Below, piece after piece: positions 1 to 12,369 of a DNA stretch of 64,000 nt (position 1 is its first letter; the number at the start of each line of letters is the position of its first letter). A program made the position numbers and the translations under genes. Below the pieces are notes generated by a model that saw only the letters and a program-made list of their open reading frames with translations, did not search any database and was not told the DNA's origin. Origin of the DNA: Andrena cerasifolii (taxonomy: Eukaryota; Arthropoda; Insecta; Hymenoptera; Andrenidae); assembly GCF_050908995.1 (NCBI RefSeq), contig NC_135119.1:21171001-21235000 (forward strand). Reading direction: 5' to 3'.

Positions 1-1934
1 ATACGAGGTTGCGAAGGTGAAATGAATTTTCCACGGGTTAAAAGGAACGGCTCAGCGGCGCGACTGTGCGCTGGCTAGTCGCGGGCGGATTAGATGGTGG
101 TGCTAAGTGATGATGATCATCATTCTTTGAACTGTCAAGCACCCAATCGCTTGTAGACACCATGGCTTGAATTATTCGAAAATAGTAAGTGCGTATATGC
201 GTGGGTGAGAGAAGTTTTCCGAGACTTCAGTGGGTATGTACTGTACAGGTCTAGTTTGCATTAGTTAGAGACGATTTAAAATTAAAATTCACAAGAATTA
301 ACTGCTTAACTGTGGACTATCTTCGATTTGGTCAAGACGAGCCACAGTTTGTCGTATTTTTTCAAACTTGTATCACATGACTCACATGGTAGACAGTTGT
401 ATTTTTGACTCGAAAGTATCAGCTCCCTGACACCTTCCTCGATCCAATTGCTACCCCCCAACGTCACCTGTAATTACACTATGAGTCAAAAGTAGCGCCA
501 AGCAATCCAAACACAAAACACGAAAAGCGTCTCACTTCATGTTCTCAATTCCTAGCAGCGATCATCCCCTCTTTTCGTCAATATTCGCGTTCCCTTGGAC
601 AGCAAGGTGAACCAGCAAAAGTGTCGTCGTCACGTCTCATCACTTCTCAATGACACCGCGCGGCGGGTCTAAAAGCTTGGCGTTCCCATTAAAACAAAAA
701 TGTCGTTCGCGAAGTAACAAGGCAGCGTCGCTCCAGTTTCCCCCGCTATTGGTTGGCCCGCTCCAGGCCCGCGACAGGGAGACAACGAACGATCGTATAA
801 TGCTAATACCAGCCTAAAGAACTACGTACACTGGGAATCATAAGTGATTTCCCGAGAGATGCTTCATCGTTCGTCGCGTTCCGATTCCTGGGGCCAACCA
901 GCCGAAGACGCGAAGGGAGAGACGAAGCCCGGGGAAATATGTCCTAGTTGTGGATAGGCAAGGAAAAATAGCCGAGACATCAGAGGCTCGCGGAACGACG
1001 TCGCTGCCCCATGGGAAGATGAATGTACGAACCTCGATGTTGAAAGACGAGACGCGAAACTTTGTTTAAGCGCAGACATGTTACTCGACTCAAGAACGCC
1101 GCCCCCGAGTAACGTGTATTTCCTTTCAGCGACCTGGCTCCACCGAATGGATTACAGTTGGATACTACAGCTTTCATGATGTCGTCGGAATCATTCCGAA
1201 AGTATCGTCCTCGGAGGAGCTCGGCGCGTCCCTTAAGACGGCAACTTTGGAATACGTTGTTAGGGGGTTATAAAAGTTCTCAAGGTTGCCACCATCGGTC
1301 TTGTACAACACCGCGAGTAACAAAATGGCGTTGAACGCCTCGGCACGAGGTCAGGGAGTACGAGGTATGCACCATCATGGCCGCGTGTTGCGCGTGTCCT
1401 ACTTGGACCGCAAGTTACACAGGGTGCAGCACGAACGTGTACTACTCAGCTGCTTTAAAATTGAAGCGATTCCTTCGCGAACATGAGCTCTGTTTCGTTG
1501 GTTTAATCGACATGGTTAATATTTAATATTTAGGTAATAAGTTGCCCTGAAGATAATGCGCTGTAGGTGTCCTCGATCCTCCGTAGGGGACTGTTGAAGT
1601 CGCTTGGTAAAGCGGTCTTCGAATTTCTGCCACATTTTTTGCGAGATGCCTCTAATTTCACCTCGAAGCCGCGAGCCTTTGGTTCTTTAATGGCGTCGAA
1701 ACGACGCGGGAGCACTTTTATTTAAAGTAATAACAGGCGAGAAATTTTATCAATGGAATTCTAAAAGATTCCATTAAGGTCGTGCATAGAGTTTTTATTG
1801 AAATATTGCAGTACAATTATGGCAGAATGCGAGTCCAAGAACTCGATCTATACGTGAAACAACCCCCTGCCTCTGAAAATAACGGAGCTTAATCAGTACC
1901 TACCCTATTGAAACTGAAAAGTTTAAATTTGTGC
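1..1934. other. Unique non-coding DNA, nothing recognised
   Basis: Mixed-composition sequence, moderately CpG-rich around 550-1450. Short open frames occur on both strands but overlap one another and carry no recognisable domain or signal. I see no repeat, inverted repeat or RNA gene here. Confidence 0.5.
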
Positions 1935-1949
1935 CTCTAAAATATGAGA

Positions 1950-2363
1950 AAATATTCTGGATTATCTATAATTATTTATCTAACATCTTTTTGTCAGATA
2001 ATCTTTATACTTCGAACCGCAGGACGGTTGCCGATTTATCTTTTTTTATATAAGATCGTCAATGACTTAATGGATTGTCCGGATTTAGTGGGGCTAGTTC
2101 CGTACGATGCTCCGAGCAGAAACCTGCGGAGGCGACCCCTTTTCGATTCCAGGTTGCCGTTGTATAATTATTGGGAGGTAGACCCACTGAATAGAGCCAT
2201 ATTGAGTGCGAACGAATTCCTAGAAAACTGTGATCTATTCGTATGTTCATTAAACGAAATGCGCATACGCTTATGGAACCGTCTTCCGTAGCTTTATTGT
2301 AAGAACTGTCGGATTTAAGTCATTGTAATCTCTATTTTGTATTTCTATGGGTTTTTTCCCATT
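1950..2363 (+). mobile_element. 5'-truncated non-LTR retrotransposon (LINE) tail
   Basis: The segment encodes the very C-terminal tail of a LINE reverse-transcriptase polyprotein, followed by a short 3' UTR ending in (TAAA)n-like sequence. The recognisable block is FLYKIVNDLMDCPDLV, then a PSRN-RRR motif, a LPLYNY segment, a PLNRAI segment and a terminal RLWNRLP just before the stop at 2289-2291. This order (RR..ADL.FLYKI..., S/PSRNxRxR, NY...PLNR, WNxLP) is typical of arthropod Jockey/CR1-like LINE tails. The upstream RT and endonuclease domains are absent, as expected for 5' truncation during target-primed insertion. The 3' UTR (2292-2363) runs directly into an AT-rich microsatellite. Clade assignment below 'LINE' is inference; no target-site duplication was identified. 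Confidence 0.8.
1970..2291 (+). pseudogene. Frameshifted LINE reverse-transcriptase C-terminus
   Basis: The family-typical start of the block, NRRTVADLSF, is read at 2015-2044 in one frame. The continuation LYKIVND is read from about 2046 in another frame. The switch falls in the T-run 2041-2047, so a one-base slip there has broken the reading frame. In the first frame a TAA follows at 2051-2053. An ATG at 1944 opens the second frame but gives a non-family N-terminus (the first ~28 residues), so it is not a real start. This is a dead remnant, not an expressed protein. Confidence 0.75.
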
Positions 2364-2463
2364 TATAAATAAATAAATAATAATTATAATAATAATAATA
2401 ATAATGATGATGATGATGATGATAATAATAATAATAATATTAATAATAATAATGATGATGATG

Positions 2464-2520
<57 letters not shown>

Positions 2521-2521
2521 T
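2364..2521. repeat. Compound (TAA)n/(ATG)n microsatellite
   Basis: Alternating blocks of AAT/ATA and ATG trinucleotides directly abut the LINE 3' end. The likely origin is expansion of the LINE's A-rich tail, with later interconversion of ATA to ATG units. Leucine/serine-run frames here are repeat artefacts. Confidence 0.95.
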
Positions 2522-3115
2522 TTGTGATAAGATAACCGCAAAGCTATGCCTCACTGTGTAATATTTTATTCTGCAAGTCATATTTCTCATGAAAGTGGTC
2601 GCCATTATTTTTAGTAATTGCCAGCAAAGTCACGCTGCAATCGCCCGACAGAAATTCTCGGTTAATCGGCGAAAAAATAACGGACGGCGTGCAATCTCCT
2701 TCCCGTGACGTTTTTGTCAAAGGCTTGAGGGAACAATTTCCTTGCTGGCGGCACGGCTCTTCCAGCAGAATTCGATTTTAATGCCCGAAGATGGAAAGGA
2801 AATTTCGTATTATTTATATGCAGCCTGACAACGTATGATACACGAGGCATATCCGCAGCTTGTACGACAACGTATCTGCGAGCACGTACTTCGGGATGCT
2901 ATCATGGCGGCAGCATTCGAAATTCATGGAATTTCACGCGGGCCGCGTTAGCTGAAGATTGGACAGGACCCCGATGCCATAAGTTCCGCTCTGGTTGTGC
3001 TTCTTTATGAATATTTCAAAGCGATATCACGTTTCTAACTGATATTTAGATGGTGCCGTTCTTACCGCCGTGTTTAACCGCCACCGCGATGGGCGTTGAG
3101 CTTATTTCGCGCGGG
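2522..3115. other. Unique non-coding DNA
   Basis: No gene, repeat or inverted repeat seen. Composition becomes GC-richer toward 2930-3110. Confidence 0.5.
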
Positions 3116-3117
3116 TA

Positions 3118-3358
3118 GGGTGGATCCACCATTTGTGGCCACTTTAAGGTGTTGTGATCAGTTTTGGCCACTTATTAAAAAGTATAATATTCTTCCGGCT
3201 AAGCAATAAATGTAACCTTTTATTTCTGGCGATATACTAAACAAAATATTTATGATGCGAAATTCTCCACATAATAATGATCTGCAAGCAATTTAAAAAT
3301 AACATAATTATGCACATGGCCGAAAACAGTGCAATGACCACAAACGGTACATCTACCC
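3118..3358. mobile_element. 241-bp TIR element with TA duplication (MITE)
   Basis: The left end GGGTGGATCCACCATTTGTG (from 3118) pairs with the right end (reverse complement GGGTAGATGTACCGTTTGTG, ending 3358). Similarity continues imperfectly inward to a shared TTTTGGCCA/TTTTCGGCCA. The element is flanked by TA on both sides (3116-3117, 3359-3360). The interior is AT-rich and non-coding. The TA duplication and TIR point to a non-autonomous Tc1/mariner-group element. Confidence 0.85.
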
Positions 3359-3360
3359 TA

Positions 3361-4945
3361 GGTGAAAAAGTGTGACGTGGAGGGAGAAAGTGATTGGTCA
3401 ACGACTTAATCCAACACGAATTCTACTTAATCAGTAACATAATCACTGAATAAAATATAGGTAATTACATAAAATAGAAAACTCAGGAACTTCGTCAAGA
3501 ATTATTCCTTCCTTTTTTCAAAACAACTTAAATTGTGATAGGATAAACCAACCAGTGAATGACCGAATTGTTGAATCTGTGAACCTTTGAGATTAATACT
3601 TGAATATATTTATGTATAACAACAAAGCAACTGGTGAAATTGCATTTAAATTTATTTTTCTTGAAATTTCTATAAATATAATTACTTATTCTTATCGCAA
3701 TTTAAAAAAAAAAATATAAAATGCAAAACGTGTAGAAGCCCAGTAAATGACCGCATACTTTTAATAAGAATTGTACTTATTACTGTTTGCTTAATACGCG
3801 TAACTAAAAATATTGGATATTAAAAGTGTAACTACACTAAATTTATAAACATATAATAATGTTTAAATTTATAATTTACCCTAAATCTTCATTTAATTAA
3901 AAAAATATTTATTACTGGTTAGTTTACCCTAGATATTCATTTAATTAAAAAATGATTTATTACTCGCAATGGACGTCCACATTATTTGCAAACCTTATGT
4001 GGAAAAGTTATTTTAATTGTCCGAATAAATCCTTCCTCAAATGTTCGTTTCATCGAAGATTTATTGCAACAATATTCAACTGTGTACCATGATCTCGGCG
4101 AACAGCGCGCTAAGATACAGGGGGGACTCTGACAATACGCTTAGTGAGCTGGGGTTTCTGACGGGCGGGCGCCGCCGCGAGATCGAAACGCGCGGATAAA
4201 CGTCGATTATCGCTGTTTTAATTAAGGCTTTATTATCTGCCCGTGAAAACTTGTTATTGGGTAATTATTCCGACGGTAGGAAAGACTACTTAACCGGCAC
4301 TCGTTGCGGGGCGCCGGAGTGGGTACTTAAACCTCGGTATGGTTCGGCTGGAGGAGCCATCCGTTGTCAAAGAAACCGCTCGTCGTCCCTGTTTTCGTCG
4401 TTCCTCTCTTTCCCATTCCTCTGGCGGCGTTCGCGACCATCTCATTTCGTAGCCCTCGCCTGTAGCCTGCCTGTGGGATGGCTGCTTACCATCGATGAAC
4501 TTTAAATTGGCAGAGCGCACTCGAGGGTGTTAATATTGTCCTGGGGGACGTGCCTCCCCCAGAGGCGCGGCCTCGCTCCGGCTGCGCGCTGTGACGGACG
4601 TGGAAACAATTTGGAAGCTTCGCTTCGATCTTCGATTCCCTCGAACAGGGGGAGGAATGTATCGAGGGTCGATTGCGATATTACGGACGGTGCATGAACT
4701 TTTGCGTTGCGTTTCGTGACAGTGGGATATTACTTGAGTTAGAATTGCATGGCGTGACGGAGGGAAGTTCGGTATAGGAAAATTATTCAGGTGATTGGGC
4801 GCTGTTCCTGAAAATCGCGAAAGAGGAATTGGGAATCTTCGTAGAATCAAAAACTGGAAATACTTTTTGCTGAAACGAAATTTTTTATCTTCAATTCAAT
4901 CTTCTTTCTGTGAAGATTCAGTTGCGGTTTTGATGTGACGTTTTT
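3361..4945. other. AT-rich DNA then a CpG-rich island
   Basis: 3380-4080 is AT-rich and includes an imperfect 48-bp tandem duplication (3875-3967) sharing TTTACCCTA and ATTTAATTAAAAAA. About 4090-4650 is GC/CpG-rich, with antiparallel overlapping short frames that look like composition artefacts. No gene recognised; the island could be regulatory (inference). Confidence 0.5.
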
Positions 4946-5688
4946 CATTAAAGGGTGGGTTGCGCCCTGTTGGGCCGAAAAATAGGCAATTCTTTGTGAA
5001 TATTTTCTACAGAAACGGTTCGACAAATTAATTTGAGGTTTGGCGGGCTGTTTTATTGTATCTTGAACTGTTGTTCTGAATTTTTGTGCGACAGTGCGGG
5101 GAGAAACATGGCAGATATAAAAAGAGCGTTGAAAGGTGGTCGGGTGGTCCTTGCTTTGACGAAAAGTGCTGTGGGGTTTATCCGAAACACAAAAAAGAAA
5201 ATATTCTTAATCTATATGAGTGTGGCTATCGATGGTAGTAGATTTATTAATAAATAGAAAAAAATGTTAAAATGGCAGCCTTTTGAAGAAGGCGAAGCGT
5301 CCTGATTTAAATCTGAAACAGGTTTTGCCGCAAAATAGGGAAAACTTCTTTAAATAAAAAAGGAACGGTAACAGATGCGGCAATAAATCTACTACCACCG
5401 ATAGCCACATTCATATAGATTAAGAATCTCTTTTCTTTTTTGTGTTTCGGATGAACCTTACAGTACTTTTCGTCAACGCCAGGACCACCCGATTATTTTT
5501 TAACGCTCTCTTTGTATCTGCCATGTTTTTTTCTTCACTGTCACACGAAAATTCAGAACGATACTTCAAGATGTAATAAAACAGCCTGCCAAACCTCAAA
5601 TTAATTTGTCGAACCGTTATTGTAGAAAAAATTCACCAAGAATTACCTATTTTTCGGCCCAACAAGTCGCAAACCCCCCTCAAAGTGT
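4946..5688. mobile_element. Long foldback element, ~300-bp inverted arms
   Basis: The left arm (4946-~5249) and right arm (~5382-5688) are near-perfect reverse complements. Shared blocks include TTGGGCCGAAAAATAGG, AATTAATTTGAGGTTTGGC, TGGCAGATA and a GGTAGTAGATTTATT block at the inner edge. They enclose a ~130-bp spacer. A 74-codon frame (5033-5257) and its mirror are arm sequence, not a recognised protein. No clear target-site duplication. A transcript through it would fold into a roughly 300-bp hairpin. Confidence 0.85.
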
Positions 5689-6160
5689 AGTTTGTATAAC
5701 ATGGAGTTCCTTTGTACATAAAGATTGAAAATATTTTTGAAATAGTCCATTGCTGCATTCCTTTGATTCCCCTTCTGATTTTGCAAAAAATTCTATTCAT
5801 TCGTGGAACGCTGAAAGTATATTAAATGCATCAGTCGTAGTTGAAGTAAATGAAACGTAATGAACGTTTTCAGAGCTCCTGTTCATTTAATCCTCGTATT
5901 TGCACGTCGACTGGCCTCCTGTAATATTGCCTCGCGTATGTGGAATATCTAATATTATCTGGAAAGCTGCACGAGATCTATGCAATGCAAATACGGGCCT
6001 TTCACCGACGCTGTGTCATCGACACAGGTGCATTCACTATTACGCCGAATAGAATATCACGATCCCGATAGTATACACGTTGTAGAGATCAACGGCCAAT
6101 TAGCCTATACAGTTCATGAAATTGATTGAAATAGCAGCAGCACATAAGGGAGGGGGCGCG
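5689..6160. other. Unique non-coding DNA
   Basis: Nothing recognised between the foldback element and the next TIR element. Confidence 0.5.
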
Positions 6161-7085
6161 CAGTGGTGCGAAATCCCCAAAACGTGGCCAACATATGAAG
6201 GTGACCTACGATTTGTACAAGAATGAGTGTATTAAGGTTTTCGGGGCCGCTGATTACCAACCCGAAGTAAAAAATTTCGAAATCAAAAGGGCAGATCTAA
6301 TATCACTGGTATAAACGTTGTTTCGAAGTTAACTTCAGTGGAAATTAATTATTTTCCAATTTTTTATTAAATTGATCTAAATGTGGAATTTAATATGACG
6401 ACGTTAATTTCAAAACGTTCTTAAAAATTATTTTGAAAATTGTATCTTTTCCGATTTTAATGATAAACTCAACATTTCGGCAATATTAAAAGAAAACTAT
6501 GGATTATAGGGGTTGCTTGAAATAAAGATTGCTGTTTCATTCATTACTGAATACACGTGGCACTTTGAATTTAAATATCTTAAAAAACCGCAAAGTTTCT
6601 CGATTGAGTATCATACTTGACATGTAACTTTACATAAAGAAACTTCTCACAGCGTGAATTTTGATGAATAAGATTTTTGCTTTCCTACTGTTTTATTAAA
6701 ACATGGCTAAGATTTCTGACATATTGGAATGGGAATTGCACGGGTAAATTCAAAGATATTTTACTTTATTTCTGTGGAAAGCTTATGCTTATAACACCTA
6801 TTAGGTAGTTTAATGGTAAAATGTTTCACATATGGATCTCTCCAAATAAACTTTCTCTGCCACATTAAACATGCTCCCATTTTCGAGACATTAAGGAACG
6901 TCAACTTTGACGGCCTATATCTCAGGAACCAATCAATATCTTTAAGAAATTCAGGCGGCATTTGATGCACTGATATATATAGTTATTCAAATGTACATAT
7001 ATGAAAAATCTACTATATTAGCAAAAAGCTGCTGTACACTTGAAAAATTGAATTTTGGCCACGTTTTGGGGATTTCGCACCACTG
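6161..7085. mobile_element. 925-bp TIR element, 31-bp perfect ends
   Basis: CAGTGGTGCGAAATCCCCAA... at 6161-6191 is exactly the reverse complement of 7055-7085; all 31 bases match. The interior is AT-rich and holds only a 69-codon frame (6761-6970, minus) without recognisable domain. CAGTG-type ends occur in several DNA-transposon superfamilies, including hAT and Tc1/mariner. Flanking bases (GGGGCGCG / TGAGACGT) show neither a TA nor an 8-bp duplication, so the superfamily is unassigned. It is non-autonomous by size. Confidence 0.85.
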
Positions 7086-9075
7086 TGAGACGTATCAGTC
7101 TCTGGATAAAATACCACACCGTCCTTCGTTCACCCCTTTTTGAAGGAACTCTGAATTACCAGCGAACGTACGTGTGCATCCTGAAAAGCTTAATTACATT
7201 TTATCTGCAACCCAGATTTTAATTAAATGTTTTACCGAGCCCAATGTCAGACTTCATAGTCTGTGTTAATATTATGTTTCCCCTGTAATCGTAACAATAA
7301 CTGGCGGAGCAGACCGTCTGTCAAATAGGCTTTTAATTAATTACTCCCTTCGAAGTACTATTTCTTGCTGATTTTTGCTCCGCGCGTATTTTGTGTCGCC
7401 AGTATAAACCGCGACTGTGTTTCACGGTTTTTCTGTTTTCTGAGAGCTATTTACTGCTAAAGTCGCGTTATCGTTAATGACGTAGGGCATTATCCGAGGT
7501 TCTGGCACCGATATCTTCCTCCTTGAAATATATCGTAAGGCACAAAAATCTCAGTGATACGTATTTTCTTATTTATATCTAACCTCGGTTTTGAAGGATA
7601 AAAGAGGGCCTCGAAAATTAAAAATGATCACTTCCAATTTAGATTATTGTACTATTGCGTTTCATTTGTGTGTAAATGACGAACGATGTCTAATAAGTGT
7701 GCCGTTACATTCCTACTTCTATTCACACTTTCCATTACGCTCCCGTTCACAGTTTTAAGAATTAGTCATAAATTGTTCACATCACGATCTTCATTTCTTC
7801 TTAAACAAACTTGATCTTTTATTGGAAGTGCCTTCGAAGGCCTATGCCTCAAAATCGGTGTCTAAAATATTCAGAATAGACCCAAATCGGTAAATAAAAT
7901 TAACGTTACATCAAACTTCCCCTATCGATATTGCGGACAAAAGTCCATTTCACTTTTACTCCCTCCGATGCGCCCCTCCAAATGATCTGCCAAGTAATTA
8001 GCAGATAACCATAGGACGCGGGGGCGTTCCGAATGCTCCGTAGATACATAGAGGATCCTTTTTCCTAAAAATGCATAGCCCCACGAAGTTGCAGGTACCG
8101 CGGCATCAATAATTCCGTTCCGTTTCAGCGGCCGCGCGGCTGCCTTTTAACTCTTCTCCAGCGGCGTTCCAGCGAGGAGCCGCACGGTCTCTAATTTATT
8201 TTCAATTATTCGCGACATGACTAGCCGCGGCTTCATAAGATTACCGCGACAATGCATCGCGGGGGGAGGTTTCCGTGAAGCGACAATGCACCAGCGCTTG
8301 TTACCAATCCTCGATAATTCCTGATTACGGGCGACAGCGGGGGGCGCTGGGGGCGTTGGCTAGCTGAGCTGGCCGGGTCCGCGATTTAAAAGTAATTATG
8401 GCCGCCTTATTTATGTCGCCTCGGTATCGGCTTCGGGTTGCACTATTTCATGGGGATTTAGGGCGGGCAATTAACAGATAAAATCTCCCGCTATTTTTCT
8501 GCCTCCGAGTGCCGGCTGGAAGTCCCACTTCCTGGGGATGTCCAGCAGTATACGGCCGGGGGCGACGGTAACAATTTATACAACGTTAAACAGCCCCGCT
8601 TAAGCCTCCTTTTTCCTCCCTTTTGTTGTCCTTATTCTCGCCTCCACTTCGACCATGCCCGTCTCCTTGGAAATCCTCCCTGATTTATCTACGATTTTAA
8701 TTCTCCTTCGTATTCCTTTAAAAACGAGCCTGACTGCGCTCTTTCCACCGGGACGCCGCGGTTTTTCTCTTCCGCGCGATTTCTAATGTGCTTTTTCCGA
8801 GTTTCGCCTTGCATTCGGGATACCTAACTGCGGGTCTTTTTTGTAGATCGATGCCGGTCGAGTTCTGTTAGGTATTCTGCGTTATTTATGTTGCCAGCAG
8901 TGGTTCTTCGACTTGCTTGGAAATTGTTTTCAACATATTTTGATATTATTATCGGACGTTCGTCTGAATTAGGTTCGGTAGTATGTAGAATGAGTTATGA
9001 TACGTTTGTATTGTGATTCTTCTTGATTAACTTGAAACTAGTTTGAAAAAGAACTAAGTAGTTTCCATTACCTGG
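7086..9075. other. Unique DNA with CpG-rich island 7980-8850
   Basis: No coding frame with recognisable content and no repeats. The 7980-8850 segment is distinctly GC/CpG-rich, with several ATTA/TAAT homeodomain-type cores; it may be a cis-regulatory module (inference). Confidence 0.45.
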
Positions 9076-9077
9076 TA

Positions 9078-9942
9078 GGGGAGGCCGGGGCAAAGTGACG
9101 CGTAAAAAGTTTGAAGTCGAATAAAACTTTTCCCTTTCAATAAAAATGTGTGAAAATAACGTTTATAATATAATTTCAACATTACTATTGGTATTTACGA
9201 ATATCAATACTTAAAATAAAGTTAAAGTATATTAAAATTCAACGTGAAAAGAAAATGCCAAAACGACCACTTTACAACATATACAGTGGCTCACAGCTAT
9301 AATCGTACACTCTTTAAAATCGCATAACTTTTTCAAAATTAATTAAAACAACTTGAGTTTTTTTTAGAAGCTAGAAGGATTAGTTTGCTAAGTGACGTGA
9401 TTCGTCGTTTTGAAAAAAATTGCACTTGGTCGGAATAGCAAAAAAAAAAAAATAGAAAAGGTGTTTTTTTTTTTAACTTTTGTTGTGAGCCTGTAATAAA
9501 AATTCAAAAAACCCGTTTGTAGATTGATGTAAGTTGTATATGTGTCTAAAATTTCATGAAAATCGGTTAACGTTTCTCTGAGCTATAAACGTTTAAAGAT
9601 CGCAGAATAAGGTCGAGAATCGCGGAAATTCCCAAAATCAGCGACATCGATCTACAAACGGGGTTTTTGAATTTTTATTACAGGCTCACAACAAAAGTTG
9701 AAAAAACGACCTTTTCTATTTTTTTTTGCTAAATTGAAAAGAAAACCAATTGGAAGTCTCTAAAATTTCATTTTTAATTTTTTAAATAAATTTCCATTTT
9801 CTGATATCTGAATGTGCATAATTATCATTGTGGTATTACACACATTTATTACTTCACTAAAATTTGTAAATATATTCTATTGTTAAATAATAAATCAAGA
9901 AAGCTCATTTTATCCCGAGATTCACTTTGCCCCGGTCTCCCC
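9078..9942. mobile_element. 865-bp TIR element with TA duplication
   Basis: The left end GGGGAGGCCGGGGCAAAGTG (9078 on) pairs with the right end (reverse complement GGGGAGACCGGGGCAAAGTG, ending 9942), with a single mismatch. TA dinucleotides flank both sides (9076-9077, 9943-9944). This is the structure of a Tc1/mariner-group MITE. The interior is AT-rich, non-coding, and contains a nested hairpin. Confidence 0.88.
9283..9730. mobile_element. Nested Tc1-like end and hairpin inside the 9078 element
   Basis: At 9281 the sequence TA-CAGTGGCTCACAGCTATA looks like the left terminus of a Tc1/mariner-type element; no matching right end was found, so it may be truncated. Downstream, 9437-9530 and 9644-9730 are reverse complements. 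Shared blocks are ACTTTTGTTGTGAGCCTGTA, ATAAAAATTCAAAAA and CGTTTGTAGAT. They form a ~90-bp stem around a ~113-bp loop. This indicates insertion into the older TA element, or internal rearrangement of it. Confidence 0.65.
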
Positions 9943-9944
9943 TA

Positions 9945-11660
9945 CTTTGAAACCAGTAATATTCTTAATTTTATATTCCACCATCTATACTAATTATTAA
10001 TAAAATACAGTATTTCTACAATAATTATCTATGCAAAGAAGCAGGACTCTGTACTGTCCGTACAATTGGTTTAATCATTCCCAAACCATTTGGAACGTAA
10101 AAATCTCACTCACTGCCAAGCATCATTAGAGCTCCACTTATATCTTAAACGAACCAGTTATCAGCATAATGTTTCCTCCAAGACTATAGAAGTTATAGAA
10201 CCATCTCCACGGAGCATTCTTTCCTCAACGATGCAACAATTTATGCAACGCTAAGCAGCCCATTTCAAGTCGCTTCCGTTTCCCTGTTGCCCCTTCTGCT
10301 CCCAACGTTCAAGAGAACATCCTTCTCGATTTAACGTTCTCCCTAATTGTATGTCCCCGTCAAGTATGTTTTCACAAAGAAGACTTTTGCCATTCTCCCT
10401 CTTCGTTCGACCGAAGAACAACCAAGATTTCGGTGAGTTTCTCGAGCAGAAACGCACCGGAACCGGGCTGTAGATGGTGCAATTCGTTGTGGCTTGAGTA
10501 TCTCATTTTTGAGCCACTCGAGGTGCTGGAGTGGTAGAAACGGCATGGATACTCCTCGAGGATCATAATGCAAAAATAGTGGGCATACATCCCTCGGAAT
10601 TTTTCTTCTTCTCACCCTTGTTACCGGTCGTTGCTTAGACGTTCAACAGATTGTTTTTGTTATTAGGTACTGAGTATAAAAGCAGCACCGACAGTTGGGC
10701 TTCTAAACTTAAGCTACTTGTATCTTGGAAGATGGGGTTGAAATTGCGAATAAATGAAGAACGTTTCCATTTCCTTCGATACGAGGAAAATTGTATGCTT
10801 TGGATTGTCCCATTATTCTCGCTGCACTTTGAAAGGATGATTATTTTTGTGCATGCGCACTTCACCATTACATTCACGCGAACATATGAAATCTCCTTAG
10901 CAAAGCGTGTGTAATTTCCGTAAAATATTCGAAATATCGTGCTTTTGTTTCGCAGAAGAAATCGAACAATGTATTTTCAATTTTTTGGGACAATTTTTGT
11001 CGAATGATAAATTTTATGTTTGGAGTTCCTTAACGCGTATTTCTTATTTGTTAAAGTTTCAAATTCTACCGATTAAATCACGCAAATTCGCGGATCAACG
11101 AAGTTGTTAACAAATAGGTATTCAGTTTTTCTGGATCGAATTGTTAAGCCGAACCTTCGTGTAATCTGATTTATCATTAACGTAAAATTTGCCTGCATTA
11201 TTACCGAGAGTGTTTGGGTTCCAAACTTTGGAATCTCATATCAATATTCGCTTTGGGTATGAAGTGCGCAGAGTAATTGGCAATTAATAATATCTAATAT
11301 CTTTCAGGCAGTAAGTACCCCGTTCGGAGATTGTACCTGCGTATTATGGCTGTTGAAATTGCAATTGCAATATTGCAGGGTAATATTGGCGCATTAATAC
11401 CAATACGAACGACTATTGAATCCTATAATTATGAAACTTCTAATTACGTGGTACTTTACCGTTTCAGAAAACAAAATTATATAATATAGTACAACTAATA
11501 ATAAATACAGAAAGCAATGTGTATCAAGAACCCCCCAAAATCCATAAATTACTTTAATATAAAAATAAAAATTTTACCCGAAAACAATACACTTTACGAT
11601 GCTTCAAAAAACCCACAAAATCTCTTAACTGAATCGCTTCATAATTAAAGAATTCTGTTA
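9945..11660. other. Unique non-coding DNA
   Basis: Overlapping short frames on both strands at 10250-11110 have no recognisable domains and lie in mutually antisense positions. No repeats found. Confidence 0.5.
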
Positions 11661-11665
11661 AACAT

Positions 11666-12367
11666 TTGTCGCACTTAAAAATAAACATTATCTCACAAAC
11701 GAACGTCCCTTTATTCCCATTGAAGCAGAACGAAATATTTCATATTTTTAAATACGAATACAAGCTGCTTAAAATTATCGTACGAACGGAACGAGTACCT
11801 ACCCAGACACAGACTGTTCAGCCGTTTAACACCCCATGCGAAAATAAGGATGTAAAGTTTTCTATCCCACCGCATTCACAGCCTAAAGATTATTCTCGAT
11901 ATACTGCGCGTGGAATGTTCCCTCTCGATCGTTGTCCTCCCGATCAGCTCCTTTATATTACACGCCTGCCACGATTTACAGCAGAGGGAGTGTGTATCCC
12001 CTGCCTGGTCAAGGTATTATGGCGGGGCATAAAGATATTTCGCTCGCTGGTTTATCGAGCAAAACGCCTTGTCGCGTCGAAGGGGGTAAATCGAACGCTT
12101 TATAGGGTGATCGTCAGTCACCAGACTTCCTGTGACATGGGCGGGTCCTTAAGACAAATCGTTGACATTCCGTATCCGACGCTATCACTGCGACTGAACG
12201 CCATTACTATAACGACGAGGTATAAATTTTTTCCCGCCATAGGAAACAGTTGCCATGGAAAACGTTACGATCGAAATTGTTACGAATATGCGCGGGGGTG
12301 GTGGCTTTTAACGCTTTATATGCCGCGTCTTTTGGAGGACACTGACGCTTGCTGCCAATTTTTTTGA
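11666..12367 (+). other. Long open frame, probably not a gene
   Basis: A 702-nt stop-free stretch starts at TTG; the first in-frame ATG would leave about 150 codons. The translation shows no domain, signal peptide or repeat I recognise, and composition matches the flanks. It could be a chance frame or contain an unrecognised exon. I favour chance. Confidence 0.3.
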
Positions 12368-12369
12368 AA

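Noticed and set aside
2384..2605. Poly-Leu/Ser frame
   Set aside because: Microsatellite translation on the minus strand.
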